Origin: Colletes latitarsis
Taxonomy: Eukaryota; Arthropoda; Insecta; Hymenoptera; Colletidae
Length of the DNA: 64,000 bases
NCBI RefSeq assembly: GCF_051014445.1
Contig: NC_135136.1
Span: forward strand, 16,882,001 to 16,946,000
Direction: 5' to 3'
Numbering within the stretch: the first letter of the stretch is position 1; each line of letters opens with the position of its first letter. Under the pieces are notes generated by a model. It did not search any database. It worked only from the letters and a program-made list of their open reading frames with translations, and had not been told where the DNA came from. The position numbers were made by a program, and so were the translations under genes. This document shows, in pieces, positions 13,901 to 26,243 of the stretch.

Positions 13901-16900
13901 ATCGAAACCAGGTTTAATGGACTGTTTTAGTGTGGTACCACTTTACTACGTGATCCAAAGCAGAAAAAACCCTCGATTAGGTCATCATGTATGTTAAAAC
14001 TGCGAAAGTATGTCCCTGATGAGGGCAAATCCCAGGCCTAAACTTGACCTAACATGCGTTGTCCTCTAAAATATTGATCGAAACCAGGTTTAATTGACTG
14101 TTTTAGTGTGGTACCACTTTACTACGTGATCCAAAGCAGAAAAAACCCTCGATTAGGTCAACATGTATGTTAAAACTGCGAAAGTATGTCCCTGATGAGG
14201 GCAAATCCCAGGCCTAAACTTGACCTAACATGCGTTATCCTCTAAAATATTGATCGAAACCAGGTTTAATGGACTGCTTCAGTGTGGTACCTCATTACTA
14301 CCTAATCCAAACAAAAAAAAACCCAGGATCTGTTCAACAAGTATGTGAAAAACGCGAAAGTATGAGCCTCATGAGGGCATATCCCAGAACTATCCCAGAC
14401 CTAACTTGCGTTGTCCTCTAAAATATTGATCGAAACCAGGTTTAATTGACTGTTTTAGTGTGGTACCACTTTACTACGTGATCCAAAGCAGAAAAAACCC
14501 TCGATTAGGTCAACATGTATGTTAAAACTGCGAAAGTATGTCCCTGATGAGGGCAAATCCCAGGCCTAAACTTGACCTAACATACGTTATCCTCTAAAAT
14601 ATTGATCGAAACCACGTTGAGTGGACTGTTTCAGTGTGGTACCACATTACTGCGTGATCCGATGCAGAATTAGCCCAGGATCTAGCTATGAAGTAAGAGA
14701 AATATGCGAAAGTATGAGCCTGATGAGGGCAAATCCTAGGCCTAACCTAGACATAACATGCGTTATCCTCTAAAATATTGATCGAAACCACGTTGAGTGG
14801 ACTGTTTCAGTGTGGCACCACATTACTGCGTGATCCGATGCAGAACTAGCCCAGGATCTATCTATGAAGTATGAGAAATATGCGAAAGTATGAGCCTGAT
14901 GAGGGCAAATCCCAGGCCTAACCTAGACCTAACAAGCGTTATCCTCAAAAATATTGATCGAAACCAGGTTTAATCGACTGTTTCAGTGTGGTACCACATT
15001 ACTACGTGATCCAATCCAGAAATAGCCCAGGATCTAGCCATGAAGTATTAGAAATGTGCGAAAGTATGAGCCTGATGAGGGCAAATCCTAGACCTAACCC
15101 AGACCTAACATGCGTTATCCTCTAAAATATTTATCAAGACCAGGTTTAATTGACTGTTTCAGCGTGGTACCACATTACTACGTGATCCACACCAGAAAAA
15201 ACCCAAGATCCGTCCAACAAGTATGTGAAGAATGCGAAAGTATTAGTCTGATGAGTGAAAATCCCAATCCTAACCAAGACCTAACATGCGTTATCCTCAA
15301 TAATATTGATCGAAACCAGGTTTAATCGACTGTTTCAGTGTGGTACCACATTACTACGTGATCCAAACCAGAAAAAAACCCAGGATCTGTTCAACGAGTA
15401 TGTGAAGTGTGCGAAAGTATGAGTCTGATGAGGGCAAATCTCATACCTATCCCGGGCCTTACTTGCGTTATCCTCTAAAATATTGATCGAAACCAGGTTT
15501 AATTGACTGTTTCAGTGTGGTACCACATTACTACGTGATCCAATCCAGAAATAGCCCAGGATCTAGCCATGAAGTATGAGAAATATGCGAAAGTATGAGC
15601 CTGACGAGGGCAAATCCTAGACATAACCCAGACCTAACATGCGTTATCCTCTAAAATATTTATCCAGACCAGGTTTAATTGATTGTTTCAGTGTGGTCCC
15701 ACATTACTACGTGATCCAAACCAGAGAAAACCCAGGATCCGTTCAACAAGTATGTGAAGAATGCGAAAGTGTGAGTCTGATGACTGAAAATCCCAGGCCT
15801 AACCTAGACGTAACATGCGTTATCCTCAAAAATATTGATCGAAACCTGGTTTAATCGACTGTTTCAGTGTGGTACCACATTGCTACGTGATCCAAACCAG
15901 AAAAAACCCAGGATCAGTTCAACAAGTATGTGGAAAACGCGATAGTATGAGCCTGATGAGGGCGAATCCCAGACCTATCCCAGACCTAACTAGCGTTGTC
16001 CTCTAAAATATTCATGGAAACCAGGTTTCATTGACTGTTTCAGTGTGGTACTACATTACTACGTGATGCAATACAGAAAAAATCCAGGATCTGTTCAACA
16101 AGTATGTGAAAAACGCGAAAGTATGAGCCTGGTGAGGGCGAATCCCAGACCTATCCCAGACCTAACTTGCGTTATCCTCTAAAATATTGATCGAAACCAG
16201 GTTTAATTGACTGTTTCAGCGTGGTACCACTTTACTACGTGATACAATCCAGAAGCAGCCCAGGATCTAGCCATGAAGTATGAGAAATATGCGAAAGTAT
16301 GAGCCTGATGAGGGCAAATCCTAGACCTAACCCAAACCTATCAAGCGTTATCCTCTAAAATATTTATCAAGACCAGGTTTAATTGAATGTATCAGTGTGG
16401 TACCACATTACTACGTAAACCAAACCAGAAAAAACCCAGGATCCGTTCAACAAGTATGTGAAAAATGCGAAAGTATGACACTGATGAGGGCAAATCCCAG
16501 ACCTATCCCAGACCTAACTAGCGTTGTCCTCTAAAATATTGATGGAAACCAGGTTTCATTGACTGTTTCAGTGTGGTACTACATTACTACGTGATGCAAT
16601 ACAGAAAAAATCCAGGATCTGTTCAACAAGTATGTGAAAAACGCGAAAGTATGAGCCTTATGAGGGCAAATCCTAGACCTAACCCAGACCTAACACGCGT
16701 TATCCTCTAAAATATTTATCAAGACCAGGTTTAATTGATTGTTTCAGTGTGGTCCCACATTACTACGCGATCCACACCAGAAAAAACCCAGGATCCGTTC
16801 AACAGGTATGTGAAGAATGCGAAAGTATGCGTCTGATGAGTGAAAATCCCAGGCCAAACCTAGACCTATCATGCGTTATCCTCAAAAATAATGATCGAAA

Positions 16901-19900
16901 CCAGGTTTAATTGACTGTTTCAGTGTGGTACCACATTACTACGTGATCCAATCCAGAAATAGCCCAGGATCTAGCCATGAAGTATTTGAATAATGCGAAA
17001 GTATGAGCCTGATGAGGGCAAATCCTAGACGTAACCCAGACCTAACATACGTTATCCTCTAAAATATTTATCAAGACCAGGTTCAATTGAATGTTTCAGT
17101 GTGGTACCCCATTACTACGTGATACAATCCAGAAATAGCCCAGGATCTAGCCATGAAGTATTAGAATAATGCGAAAGTATGAGCCTGGTGAGGGCGAATC
17201 CCAGACCTATCCCAGACCTAACTTGCGTTATCCTCTAAAATATTGATCGATACCAGGTTTAATGGACTGCTTCAGTGTGGTACCACTTTACTACGTGATC
17301 CAAAGCAGAAAAAACCCTCGATCAGGTCAACATGTATGTAAAAACTGCGAAAGTATGACCCTGATGAGGGCAGATCCCAGGCGTAACCTATACCTAACAT
17401 GCGTTGTCCTCTAAAATATTGATGGAAACCAGGTTTAATTGACTGTTTCAGTGTCGTACTTCAATACTACGTGACGCAATCCAGAAAAAGCCCCGGATCT
17501 AGCCATCAAGTATGAGAAATATGCGAAAGAATGAGCCTGATGAGAGCAAATCCCAGAACTATACCAGACATAACTAGCGTTATCCTCGAAAATATTGAAC
17601 GAAACCAGGTTTAATTGACTGTTTCGGTGTGGTACCACATTACTACGTGATCCAATCCAGAAATAGCCCAGGATCTATCCATGAAGTATAAGAAATATGC
17701 GAAAGTATGACCCTGATGAGGGCAAATCCTAGACCTAACCCAGACCTAAGATGCGTTATCCTCTAAAATATTTATCCAAACCAGGTTTCATTGTACGTTT
17801 CAGTGTGGTACCACTTTACTACGTGATCCAATCCAGAAATAGCCCAGGGTCCAGCCATGAAGTATGAGAAATATGCGAAAGTATGAGCCTGATGAGGGCA
17901 AATCCTAGAACTAACCCAGACCTAACATGCGTTATCCTCTAAAATATTGATCGAAACCAGGTTCAATCGACTGTTTCAGCGTGGTACCACATTACTACGT
18001 GATACAATCCTGAAACAGCCCAGGATCTAGCCATGAAGTATGAGAAATATGCGAAAGTATGACACTGATGAGGGCAAATCCCAGACCTATCCCAGACCTA
18101 ACTAGCGTTGTCCTCTAAAATATTGATGGAAACCAGGTTTCATTGACTGTTTCAGTGTGGTACTACATTACTATGTGATGCAATACAGAAAAAACCCAGG
18201 ATCTGTTCAACAAGTATGTGAAAAACGCGAAGGTATGAGCCTGATGAGGGCAAATCCTAGACCTAACCCAGACCTAACACGCGTTATCCTCTAAAATATT
18301 GATCGATACCAGGTTTAATGGACTGCTTCAGTGTGGTTCCCACTTTACTACGTGATCCAAAGCAGAAAAAACCCTCGATCAGGTCAACATGTATGTAAAA
18401 ACTGCGAAAGTATGACCCTGATGAGGGCAGATCCCAGGCGTAACCTATACCTAACATGCGTTGTCCTCTAAAATATTGATGGAAACCAGGTTTAATTGAC
18501 TGTTTCAGTGTCGTACTTCAATACTACGTGATGCAATCCAGAAAAAGCCCCGGATCTAGCCATCAAGTATGAGAAATATGCGAAGAATGAGCCTGATGAG
18601 AGCAAATCCCAGACCTATACCAGACATAACTAGCGTTATCCTCTAAAATATTGAACGAAACCAGGTTTAATTGACTGTTTCGGTGTGGTACCACATTACT
18701 ACGTGATCGATACCAGAAAAAACTCAGGATTTGTTCAACAAGAATGCGAAAAAAGCGAAAGCATGAGTCTGATGAGGGCAAATCCCAGGCCTAACCTATA
18801 CCTAACGTGCGTTGTCCTCTAAGATATTGATGGAAACTAGGTTTAATGGACTGTTTCAGTGTGGTACCACTTTACTACGTGATCGAAAGCAGATAAAACC
18901 CTCGATCAGGTCAACATGTATGTTAGAACTGCGAAAGTATGACCCTGCTGAGGGCAAATCCCAGGCCTAACCTAGACCTAACATGCGTTGCCCTCTAAAA
19001 TATTTATCCAAACCAGGTTTCATTGTACGTTTCAGTGTGGTACCACTTTACTACGTGATCCAATCCAGAAATAGCCCAGGGTCCAGCCATGAAGTATGAG
19101 AAATATGCGAAAGTATGAGCCTGATGAGGGCAAATCCTAGAACTAACCCAGACCTAACATGCGTTATCCTCTAAAATATTGATCGAAACCAGGTTTAATT
19201 GACTGTTTCAGTGTGGTACTACATTACTACGTGATGCAATCCAGAAAAAGCCCAGGATCTAGCCATCAAGTATGAGAAATATGCGAAAGAATCAGCCTGT
19301 TGAGAGCAAATCCCAGACCTAACCCAGACCTAACATGAATTATTCTCTAAAATATTGATCGAAACCAGGTTTAATTGACTGTTTCGGTGTGGCACCACAT
19401 TACTACGCGATCCAATCCAGAAATAGCCCAGGATCCAGCCATGAAGTATGAGAAATATGCGAAAGTATGAGCCTGATGAGGGCAAATCCTAGACCTAACC
19501 CAGACCTAACATGCGTTATCCTCTAAAATATTTATCAAGACCAGGTTTAATTGATTGTTTGAGTGTGGTCCCACATTACTACGTGATCCAAACCAGAAAA
19601 AACCCAGGTTCCGTTCAACAAGTATGTGAAGAATGCGAAAGTATGAGTCTGATGAGTGAAAATCCCAGGCCTAACCTAGACCTAACATGCGTTATCCTCA
19701 AAAATATTGATCGAAACCTGGTTTAATCGACTGTTTCAGTGTGGTACCACACTACTACGTGATGCAATCCAGAAAAAGCCCAGGATCTAGCCATCAAGTA
19801 TGAGAAATATGCGAAAGAATGAGCCTGATGAGGGCAAATCCTAGACCTATCCCAGACCTAACTTGCGTTATCCTCTAAAATATTCATGAAACCAGGTTTA

Positions 19901-20340
19901 ATTGACTGTTTTAGTGTGGTGCCACATTACTACGTGATCCAATCCAGAAATAGCCCAGGATCTAGCCATCAAGTGTGAGAAATATGCGAAAGAATGAGCC
20001 TGTTGAGAGCAAATCCCAGACGTAACCCAGACCTAACATGAATTAGTCTCTAAAATAATGATCGAAACCAGGTTTAATTGACTGTTTCGGTGTGGCACCA
20101 CATTACTACGCGATCCAATCCAGAAATAGCCCAGGATCCAACCATGAAGTATGAGAAATATGCGAAAGTATGAGCCAGATGAGGGCGAATCCCAGACCTA
20201 TCCCAGACCTAACTTGCGTTATCCTCTAAAATACTGATCGAAACCAGGTTTAATCGCCTTTCTCAGTGTGGAACCGCATTACTACGCGATCGAAACCAGT
20301 AAAAACCCAGGATCAGTTCAACAAGTATGTGGAAAACGCG
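10901..20340. repeat. 176-bp satellite array, transitional part with private subfamilies
   Basis: The same 176-bp tandem monomer continues without a break. Groups of monomers share local variants. CCACGTTGAGTGGACTG appears repeatedly between about 11.0 and 14.8 kb. A type with CCCTCGAT(C/T)AGGTCAACATG and a downstream TATGTTAAAACTGCG recurs at about 13.2, 13.9, 14.1, 14.5, 17.3, 18.3 and 18.9 kb. Short multi-monomer duplications begin here, for example 17247-17600 copied at 18302-18655. No coding sequence, RNA gene or interspersed element is seen. Confidence 0.95.
17247..18655. repeat. six-monomer duplication (1055 bp offset)
   Basis: Segment 17247-17600 (ATCGATACCAGGTTTAATGG, then the CCCTCGATCAGG monomer, then the GTCGTACTTCAATACTACG monomer) recurs at 18302-18655. 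The offset is six monomers less one base. Differences are few, for example GTGGTACCACTT against GTGGTTCCCACTT. This is one of the earliest clear multi-monomer copies when reading left to right. Confidence 0.75.
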
Positions 20341-21827
20341 ATAGTATGAGCCTGATGAGGGCGAATCCTAGACCTATCTCAGACCTTACTTGCGTTATCC
20401 TCTAAAATATTGATCGAAACCAGGTTTAATTGACTGTTTCAGCGTGGTACCACATTACTACGTGATACAATCCAGAAATAGCCCAGGATCTAGCCATGAA
20501 GTATGAGAAATATGCGAAAGTATGAGCCTGATGAGGGCAAATCCTAGACCTACCCCAGACCTAACATGCGTTATCCTCAAAAATATTTATCAAGACCAGG
20601 TTTAATTGAATGTTTCAGTGTGGTACCACATTACTACGTGATCCATACCAGAAAAAACTCAGGATTTGTTCAACAAGTATGTGAAAAATACGAAAGCATG
20701 AGTCTGATGAGGGCAAATCCTAGACCTAACCCAGACCTAACATGCGTTATCCTCTAAAATATTTATCAAGACCAGGTTTAATTTATTGTTTCTGTGTGGT
20801 ACCACATTACTACGTGATCCATACCAGAAAAAACTCAGGATTTGTTCAACAAGTATGTGAAAAATACGAAAGCATGAGTCTGATGAGGGCAAATCCTAGA
20901 CCTAACCCAGACCTAACATGCGTTATCCTCTAAAATATTGATCGAAACCAGGTTTAATTGAATGTTTCAGTGTGGCACCACATTACTACGTGATGCAGTC
21001 CAGAAAAAGCCCAGGATCTAGCCATCAAGTATGAGAAATATGCGAAAGAATGAGCCTGATGACAGCAAATCCCAGACCTAACCTAGACCTAACATGCGTT
21101 ATCCTTTAAAATATTTATCAAGATCAGGTTTAATTGAATGTTTCATTGTGGTACCACATTACTACGTGATCCAATCCAGAAATAGCCCAGGATCTAGCCA
21201 TGAAGTATGAGAGATATGCGAAAGTATGAGCTTGATGAGGGCGAATCCCAGACCTATCCTAGACCTAACTTGCGTTATGCTCTATAATATTGATCGAAAC
21301 CAGGTTTAATTGAATGTTTCAGTGTGGCACCACATTACTACGTGATGCAATCCAGAAAAAGCCCAGGATCTAGCCATCAAGTATGAGAAATATGCGAAAG
21401 AATGAGCCTGATGAGAGCAAATCCCAGACCTAACCTAGACCTAACATGCGTTATCCTCTAAAATATTGATCGAAACCAGGTTTAATGGATTGTTTCAGTG
21501 TGGTACCACATTACTACGTGACCCAAACCAGAAAAAACCCAGGATCTGTTCAACAAGTATGTGGAAAACGCGAAAGTATGAGCCTGATGAGGGCAAATCC
21601 TAGACCTAACCTAGACCTAACATGCGTTATCCTCTAAAATATTGATCGAAACCAGGTTTAATTGACTGTTTCAGTGTGGTACCACATTACTACGTGACCC
21701 AATCCAGAAATAGCCCAGGATCTAGCCATGAAGTATGAGAAATATGCGAAAGAATGAGCCTGATGAGGGTAAATCCCAGACCTATCCCAGACCTAACTTG
21801 CGTTATCCTCTAAAATATTGATCGAAA

Positions 21828-22900
21828 CAAGGTTCAATTGACTGTTTCAGTGTGGTCCCACATTTCTACGTGATCCAAACCAGAAAAAACCCAGGATCCG
21901 TTCAACAAGTATGTGAAGAATGCGAAAGTATGAGTCTGATGAGAGAAAATCCCAGGCCTAACCTAGACCTAACATGCGTTATCCTCAAAAATATTGATCG
22001 AAACCTGGTTTAATCGACTGTTTCAGTGTGGTGCCACACTACTACGTGATGCAATCCAGAAAAAGCCCAGCATCTAGCCATCAAGTATGAGAAATATGCG
22101 AATGAATGAGCCTGATGAGGGCAAATCCTAGACCTATCCCAGACCTAACTTGCGTTATCCTCTAAAATATTGATCGAAACAAGGTTCAATTGACTGTTTC
22201 AGCGTGGTACCACATTACTACGTGATACAATCCAAACCAGCCCAGGATCTAGCCATGAAGTATGAGAAATATGCGAAAGAATGAGCCTGATGAGGGCAAA
22301 TCCCAGACCTATCCCAGACCTAACTTGCGTTATCCTCTAAAATATTGATCGAAACCAGGTTTAATCGACTGTTTCAGTGTTGTACTTAATTACTGCGTGA
22401 TGCAATCCAGAAAAAACCCAGGATCTGTTCAACACGTATGTGAAGAACGCGAAAGTATGAGCCTGATGAGGGCGAATCCCAGACCTATCCCAGACCTAAC
22501 ATGTAATATCCTCTAAGATATTGATCGAAACCAGGTTTAGTGGGCTGTTCCAGTGTGGTACCACATTACTACGTGACCCAAACCAGAAAAAACCCAGGAT
22601 CTGTTCAACAAGTATGTGGAGAACGCGAAAGTATGAGCCTGATGAGGGCAAATCCTAGACCTAACCTAGACCTAACATGCGTTATCCTCTAAAATATTGA
22701 TCGAAACCAGGTTTAATTGACTGTTTCAGTGTGGTACCACATTACTACGTGACCCAATCCAGAAATAGCCCTGGATCTAGCCATGAAGTATGAGAAATAT
22801 GCGAAAGAATGAGCCTGTTGAGAGCAAATCCCAGACGTAACCCAGACCTAACATGAATTAGTCTCTAAAATAATGATCGAAACCAGGTTTAATTGACTGT
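21828..22900. repeat. about 1.09-kb segment tandemly duplicated
   Basis: Sequence from CAAGGTTCAATTGACTG at 21828 repeats from 22921 at an offset of 1093 bp (six monomers plus 37 bp). The copies share distinctive variants: CCCACATTTCTACG, GTGCCACACTACTACG, GCCCAGCATCTAGCC, GTTGTACTT(A/C)ATTACTGCG and GTGGGCTGTTCCAG. The second copy ends near 23890, where it switches to a monomer resembling 20340 onward. The 38-bp scar at 22865-22940 is the junction of this duplication. Confidence 0.82.
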
Positions 22901-22940
22901 TTCTAAAATATTGATCGAAACAAGGTTCAATTGACTGTTT
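22865..22940. repeat. 38-bp tandem duplication: out-of-register recombination junction
   Basis: A 38-bp piece of the monomer, from CTAAAATAATGATCG through GACTGTTT (22865-22902), is followed at once by a second copy (22903-22940) reading CTAAAATATTGATCG through GACTGTTT, with a few differences. The array then continues normally with CAGTGTGG. This breaks the 176-bp phase. The right half matches the sequence at 21828 and the left half matches 27606 onward, where the monomer continues into CGGTGTGG instead. It looks like a scar of unequal crossover or replication slippage at the short shared string TTTC. Confidence 0.85.
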
Positions 22941-25692
22941 CAGTGTGGTCCCACATTTCTACGTGATCCAAACCAGAAAAAACCCAGGATCCGTTCAACA
23001 AGTATGTGAAGAATGCGAAAGTATGAGTCTGATGAGAGAAAATCCCAGGCCTAACCTAGACCTAACATGCGTTATCCTCAAAAATATTGATCGAAACCTG
23101 GTTTAATCGACTGTTTCAGTGTGGTGCCACACTACTACGTGATGCAATCCAGAAAAAGCCCAGCATCTAGCCATCAAGTATGAGAAATATGCGAATGAAT
23201 GAGCCTGATGAGGGCAAATCCTAGACCTATCCCAGACCTAACTTGCGTTATCCTCTAAAATATTGATCGAAACAAGGTTCAATTGACTGTTTCAGCGTGG
23301 TACCACATTACTACGTGATACAATCCAAACCAGCCCAGGATCTAGCCATGAAGTATGAGAAATATGCGAAAGAATGAGCCTGATGAGGGCAAATCCCAGA
23401 CCTATCCCAGACCTAACTTGCGTTATCCTCTAAAATATTGATCGAAACCAGGTTTAATCGACTGTTTCAGTGTTGTACTTCATTACTGCGTGATGCAATC
23501 CAGAAAAAACCCAGGATCTGTTCAACACGTATGTGAAGAACGCGAAAGTATGAGCCTGATGAGGGCGAATCCCAGACCTATCCCAGACCTAACATGTAAT
23601 ATCCTCTAAGATATTGATCGAAACCAGGTTTAGTGGGCTGTTCCAGTGTGGTACCACATTACTACGTGACCCAAACCAGAAAAAACCCAGGATCTGTTCA
23701 ACAAGTATGTGGAAAACGCGAAAGTATGAGCCTGATGAGGGCAAATCCTAGACCTAACCTAGACCTAACATGCGTTATCCTCTAAAATATTGATCGAAAC
23801 CAGGTTTAATTGACTGTTTCAGTGTGGTACCACATTACTACGTGACCCAATCCAGAAATAGCCCAGGATCTAGCCATGAAGTATGAGAAATATGCGAAAG
23901 AATGAGCCTGATGAGGGCGAATCCTAGACCTATCTCAGACCTTACTTGCGTTATCCTCTAAAATATTGATCGAAACCAGGTTTAATTGACTGTTTCAGCG
24001 TGGTACCACATTACTACGTGATACAATCCAGAAATAGCCCAGGATCTAGCCATGAAGTATGAGAAATATGCGAAAGTATGAGCCTGATGAGGGCAAATCC
24101 TAGACCTACCCCAGACCTAACATGCGTTATCCTCAAAAATATTTATCAAGACCAGGTTTAATTGAATGTTTCAGTGTGGTACCACATTACTACGTGATCC
24201 ATACCAGAAAAAACTCAGGATTTGTTCAACAAGTATGTGAAAAATACGAAAGCATGAGTCTGATGAGGGCAAATCCTAGACCTAACCCAGACCTAACATG
24301 CGTTATCCTCTAAAATATTTATCAAGACCAGGTTTAATTTATTGTTTCTGTGTGGTACCACATTACTACGTGATCCATACCAGAAAAAACTCAGGATTTG
24401 TTCAACAAGTATGTGAAAAATACGAAAGCATGAGTCTGATGAGGGCAAATCCTAGACCTAACCCAGACCTAACATGCGTTATCCTCTAAAATATTGATCG
24501 AAACCAGGTTTAATTGAATGTTTCAGTGTGGCACCACATTACTACGTGATGCAGTCCAGAAAAAGCCCAGGATCTAGCCATCAAGTATGAGAAATATGCG
24601 AAAGAATGAGCCTGATGACAGCAAATCCCAGACCTAACCTAGACCTAACATGCGTTATCCTTTAAAATATTTATCAAGATCAGGTTTAATTGAATGTTTC
24701 ATTGTGGTACCACATTACTACGTGATCCAATCCAGAAATAGCCCAGCATCTAGCCATGAAGTATGAGAGATATGCGAAAGTATGAGCTTGATGAGGGCGA
24801 ATCCCAGACCTATCCTAGACCTAACTTGCGTTATGCTCTATAATATTGATCGAAACCAGGTTTAATTGAATGTTTCAGTGTGGCACCACATTACTACGTG
24901 ATGCAATCCAGAAAAAGCCCAGGATCTAGCCATCAAGTATGAGAAATATGCGAAAGAATGAGCCTGATGAGAGCAAATCCCAGACCTAACCTAGACCTAA
25001 CATGCGTTATCCTCTAAAATATTGATCGAAACCAGGTTTAATGGATTGTTTCAGTGTGGTACCACATTACTACGTGACCCAAACCAGAAAAAACCCAGGA
25101 TCTGTTCAACAAGTATGTGGGAAACGCGAAAGTATGAGCCTGATGAGGGCAAATCCTAGACCTAACCTAGACCTAACATGCGTTATCCTCTAAAATATTG
25201 ATCGAAACCAGGTTTAATTGACTGTTTCAGTGTGGTACCACATTACTACGTGACCCAATCCAGAAATAGCCCAGGATCTAGCCATGAAGTATGAGAAATA
25301 TGCGAAAGAATGAGCCTGATGAGGGTAAATCCCAGACCTATCCCAGACCTAACTTGCGTTATCCTCTAAAATATTGATCGAAACAAGGTTCAATTGACTG
25401 TTTCAGTCTGGTCCCACATTTCTACGTGATCCAAACCAGAAAAAACCCAGGATCCGTTCAACAAGTATGTGAAGAATGCGAAAGTATGAGTCTGATGAGA
25501 GAAAATCCCAGGCCTAACCTAGACCTAACATGCGTTATCCTCAAAAATATTGATCGAAACCTGGTTTAATCGACTGTTTCAGTGTGGTGCCACACTACTA
25601 CGTGATGCAATCCAGAAAAAGCCCAGCATCTAGCCATCAAGTATGAGAAATATGCGAATGAATGAGCCTGATGAGGGCAAATCCTAGACCTA

Positions 25693-25707
25693 TCCCAGAC
25701 CTAACTT
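25693..25707. repeat. target-site duplication, left copy
   Basis: TCCCAGACCTAACTT immediately before and overlapping the poly(T). It is identical to 26878-26892. The true duplication is 13-15 bp, because two T are shared with the tail. The base before it is A here and C at the right copy, so the match stops there. Confidence 0.9.
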
Positions 25708-25730
25708 TTTTTTTTTTTTTTTTTTTTTTT
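25706..25730 (-). other. poly(A) tail of the retrotransposon (25 T on +)
   Basis: Twenty-five uninterrupted T residues on the + strand mark the 3' poly(A) end of the minus-strand element. The first two T also belong to the target sequence CCTAACTT, so the exact border is ambiguous by two bases. An uninterrupted homopolymer of this length suggests a recent insertion, because such tracts erode quickly. Confidence 0.93.
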
Positions 25731-25756
25731 GTCGTGGGGAAAATCTTCGAAAGACT

Positions 25757-25788
25757 CCCTCCCACCTCCTTGGGGAGAGGTGGGAGGG
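25757..25788 (-). repeat. inverted repeat, 12-bp perfect stem
   Basis: Arms CCCTCCCACCTC (25757-25768) and GAGGTGGGAGGG (25777-25788) with an 8-nt loop. It is the hairpin nearest the poly(A) tail, about 26 nt upstream of it in the element RNA. Confidence 0.85.
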
Positions 25789-25872
25789 GTGTGTGGGATT
25801 CCCCGTGCCCGTACAACGACAGGCGCGGGACCTACCCACTAAAAACCCCACGGTGACCCTTCGGCACGCTTT

Positions 25873-25918
25873 GGGAGGATACCGGGAATCGCTCGAAGCA
25901 TTCTTCCGGTATCCTCCC
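25873..25918 (-). repeat. inverted repeat, 13-bp perfect stem
   Basis: Arms GGGAGGATACCGG (25873-25885) and CCGGTATCCTCCC (25906-25918) around a 20-nt loop, in the 3' UTR. Confidence 0.85.
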
Positions 25919-25946
25919 CGTGCCCGCGCTTTCGCGCCCATCCCCC

Positions 25947-25967
25947 GGGGGGACAATCGGTCCCCCC
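25947..25967 (-). repeat. inverted repeat, 8-bp perfect stem
   Basis: Arms GGGGGGAC (25947-25954) and GTCCCCCC (25960-25967) with a 5-nt loop AATCG, in the 3' UTR. Confidence 0.75.
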
Positions 25968-25984
25968 AGTAGACACACTGCCTC

Positions 25985-26021
25985 ATAGCGGCGGGACGGG
26001 GCCACTCCATCCCGCCGCTAT
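25985..26021 (-). repeat. inverted repeat, 12-bp perfect stem
   Basis: Arms ATAGCGGCGGGA (25985-25996) and TCCCGCCGCTAT (26010-26021) around a 13-nt loop, in the 3' UTR. Confidence 0.85.
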
Positions 26022-26027
26022 CCGTCC

Positions 26028-26083
26028 CGGGGCCGCGTTTAGTGGCGGCTGCGAGCCCCAACTCGCAACCGCCCGCGACCCCG
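26028..26083 (-). repeat. nested inverted repeat with two wobble positions
   Basis: The outer stem is 26028-26037 with 26074-26083 (10 pairs). The inner stem is 26044-26055 with 26062-26073 (12 pairs). The only imperfect pairs, 26033/26078 and 26049/26068, are C-A on the + strand and so become G-U wobbles in the minus-strand element RNA. Confidence 0.8.
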
Positions 26084-26090
26084 TTTCCAC

Positions 26091-26134
26091 CCCTCGGCGG
26101 CCGGGCGTTCATGGCCGCACCAGACCGCCGAGGG
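26091..26134 (-). repeat. inverted repeat, 10-bp perfect stem
   Basis: Arms CCCTCGGCGG (26091-26100) and CCGCCGAGGG (26125-26134), in the 3' UTR. The right arm ends on the base where the next inverted repeat begins. Confidence 0.78.
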
Positions 26135-26192
26135 TGCCTCCCCTTGCGTCGGACCGGTAGGGGGAGGCACTCCTACCCCCAACCGGTCCGAC
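26134..26192 (-). repeat. two interleaved inverted repeats (possible pseudoknot or switch)
   Basis: GTGCCTCCCC (26134-26143) pairs with GGGGAGGCAC (26161-26170). GTCGGACCGGT (26148-26158) pairs with ACCGGTCCGAC (26182-26192). The left arm of the second lies in the loop of the first, and its right arm lies outside, so the order is 1-2-1'-2'. Both could form together as a pseudoknot or be alternatives. Confidence 0.75.
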
Positions 26193-26204
26193 CCGGCGCC
26201 GCTT

Positions 26205-26243
26205 GGCTGGGAGGAGGGTCCCCTCAGGACCCCCCTCCCAGCC
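26205..26243 (-). repeat. inverted repeat, 17-bp stem with one wobble
   Basis: Arms 26205-26221 and 26227-26243 around a 5-nt loop CCTCA. Sixteen of 17 pairs are Watson-Crick. The exception, A26215/C26233, is a U-G wobble in the element's sense RNA. It lies just past the ORF2 stop codon (26248-26250). Confidence 0.85.

Larger units (their letters stand above)
20341..25707. repeat. 176-bp satellite array, start of the homogenised HOR region
   Basis: Tandem 176-bp monomers continue up to the retrotransposon. Segment 20341-22902 reappears at an offset of 3556 bp (20566 matches 24122, 20742 matches 24298, 21297 matches 24853). The match continues past the retrotransposon once the insertion is removed. 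The offset is about 20 monomers plus 36 bp. The extra bases are explained by the out-of-register junction at 22865-22940. No gene is seen. Confidence 0.93.

Noticed and set aside
25706..25730. Poly(T) as a transcription terminator
   Set aside because: It is the poly(A) tail of a minus-strand retrotransposon: it is bordered by a target-site duplication and adjoins the 3' UTR.
25690..26112. 140-codon minus-strand frame running into the poly(A) tail
   Set aside because: It ends in a poly-lysine run encoded by the poly(A) tail and extends into the satellite target; it lies in the 3' UTR.
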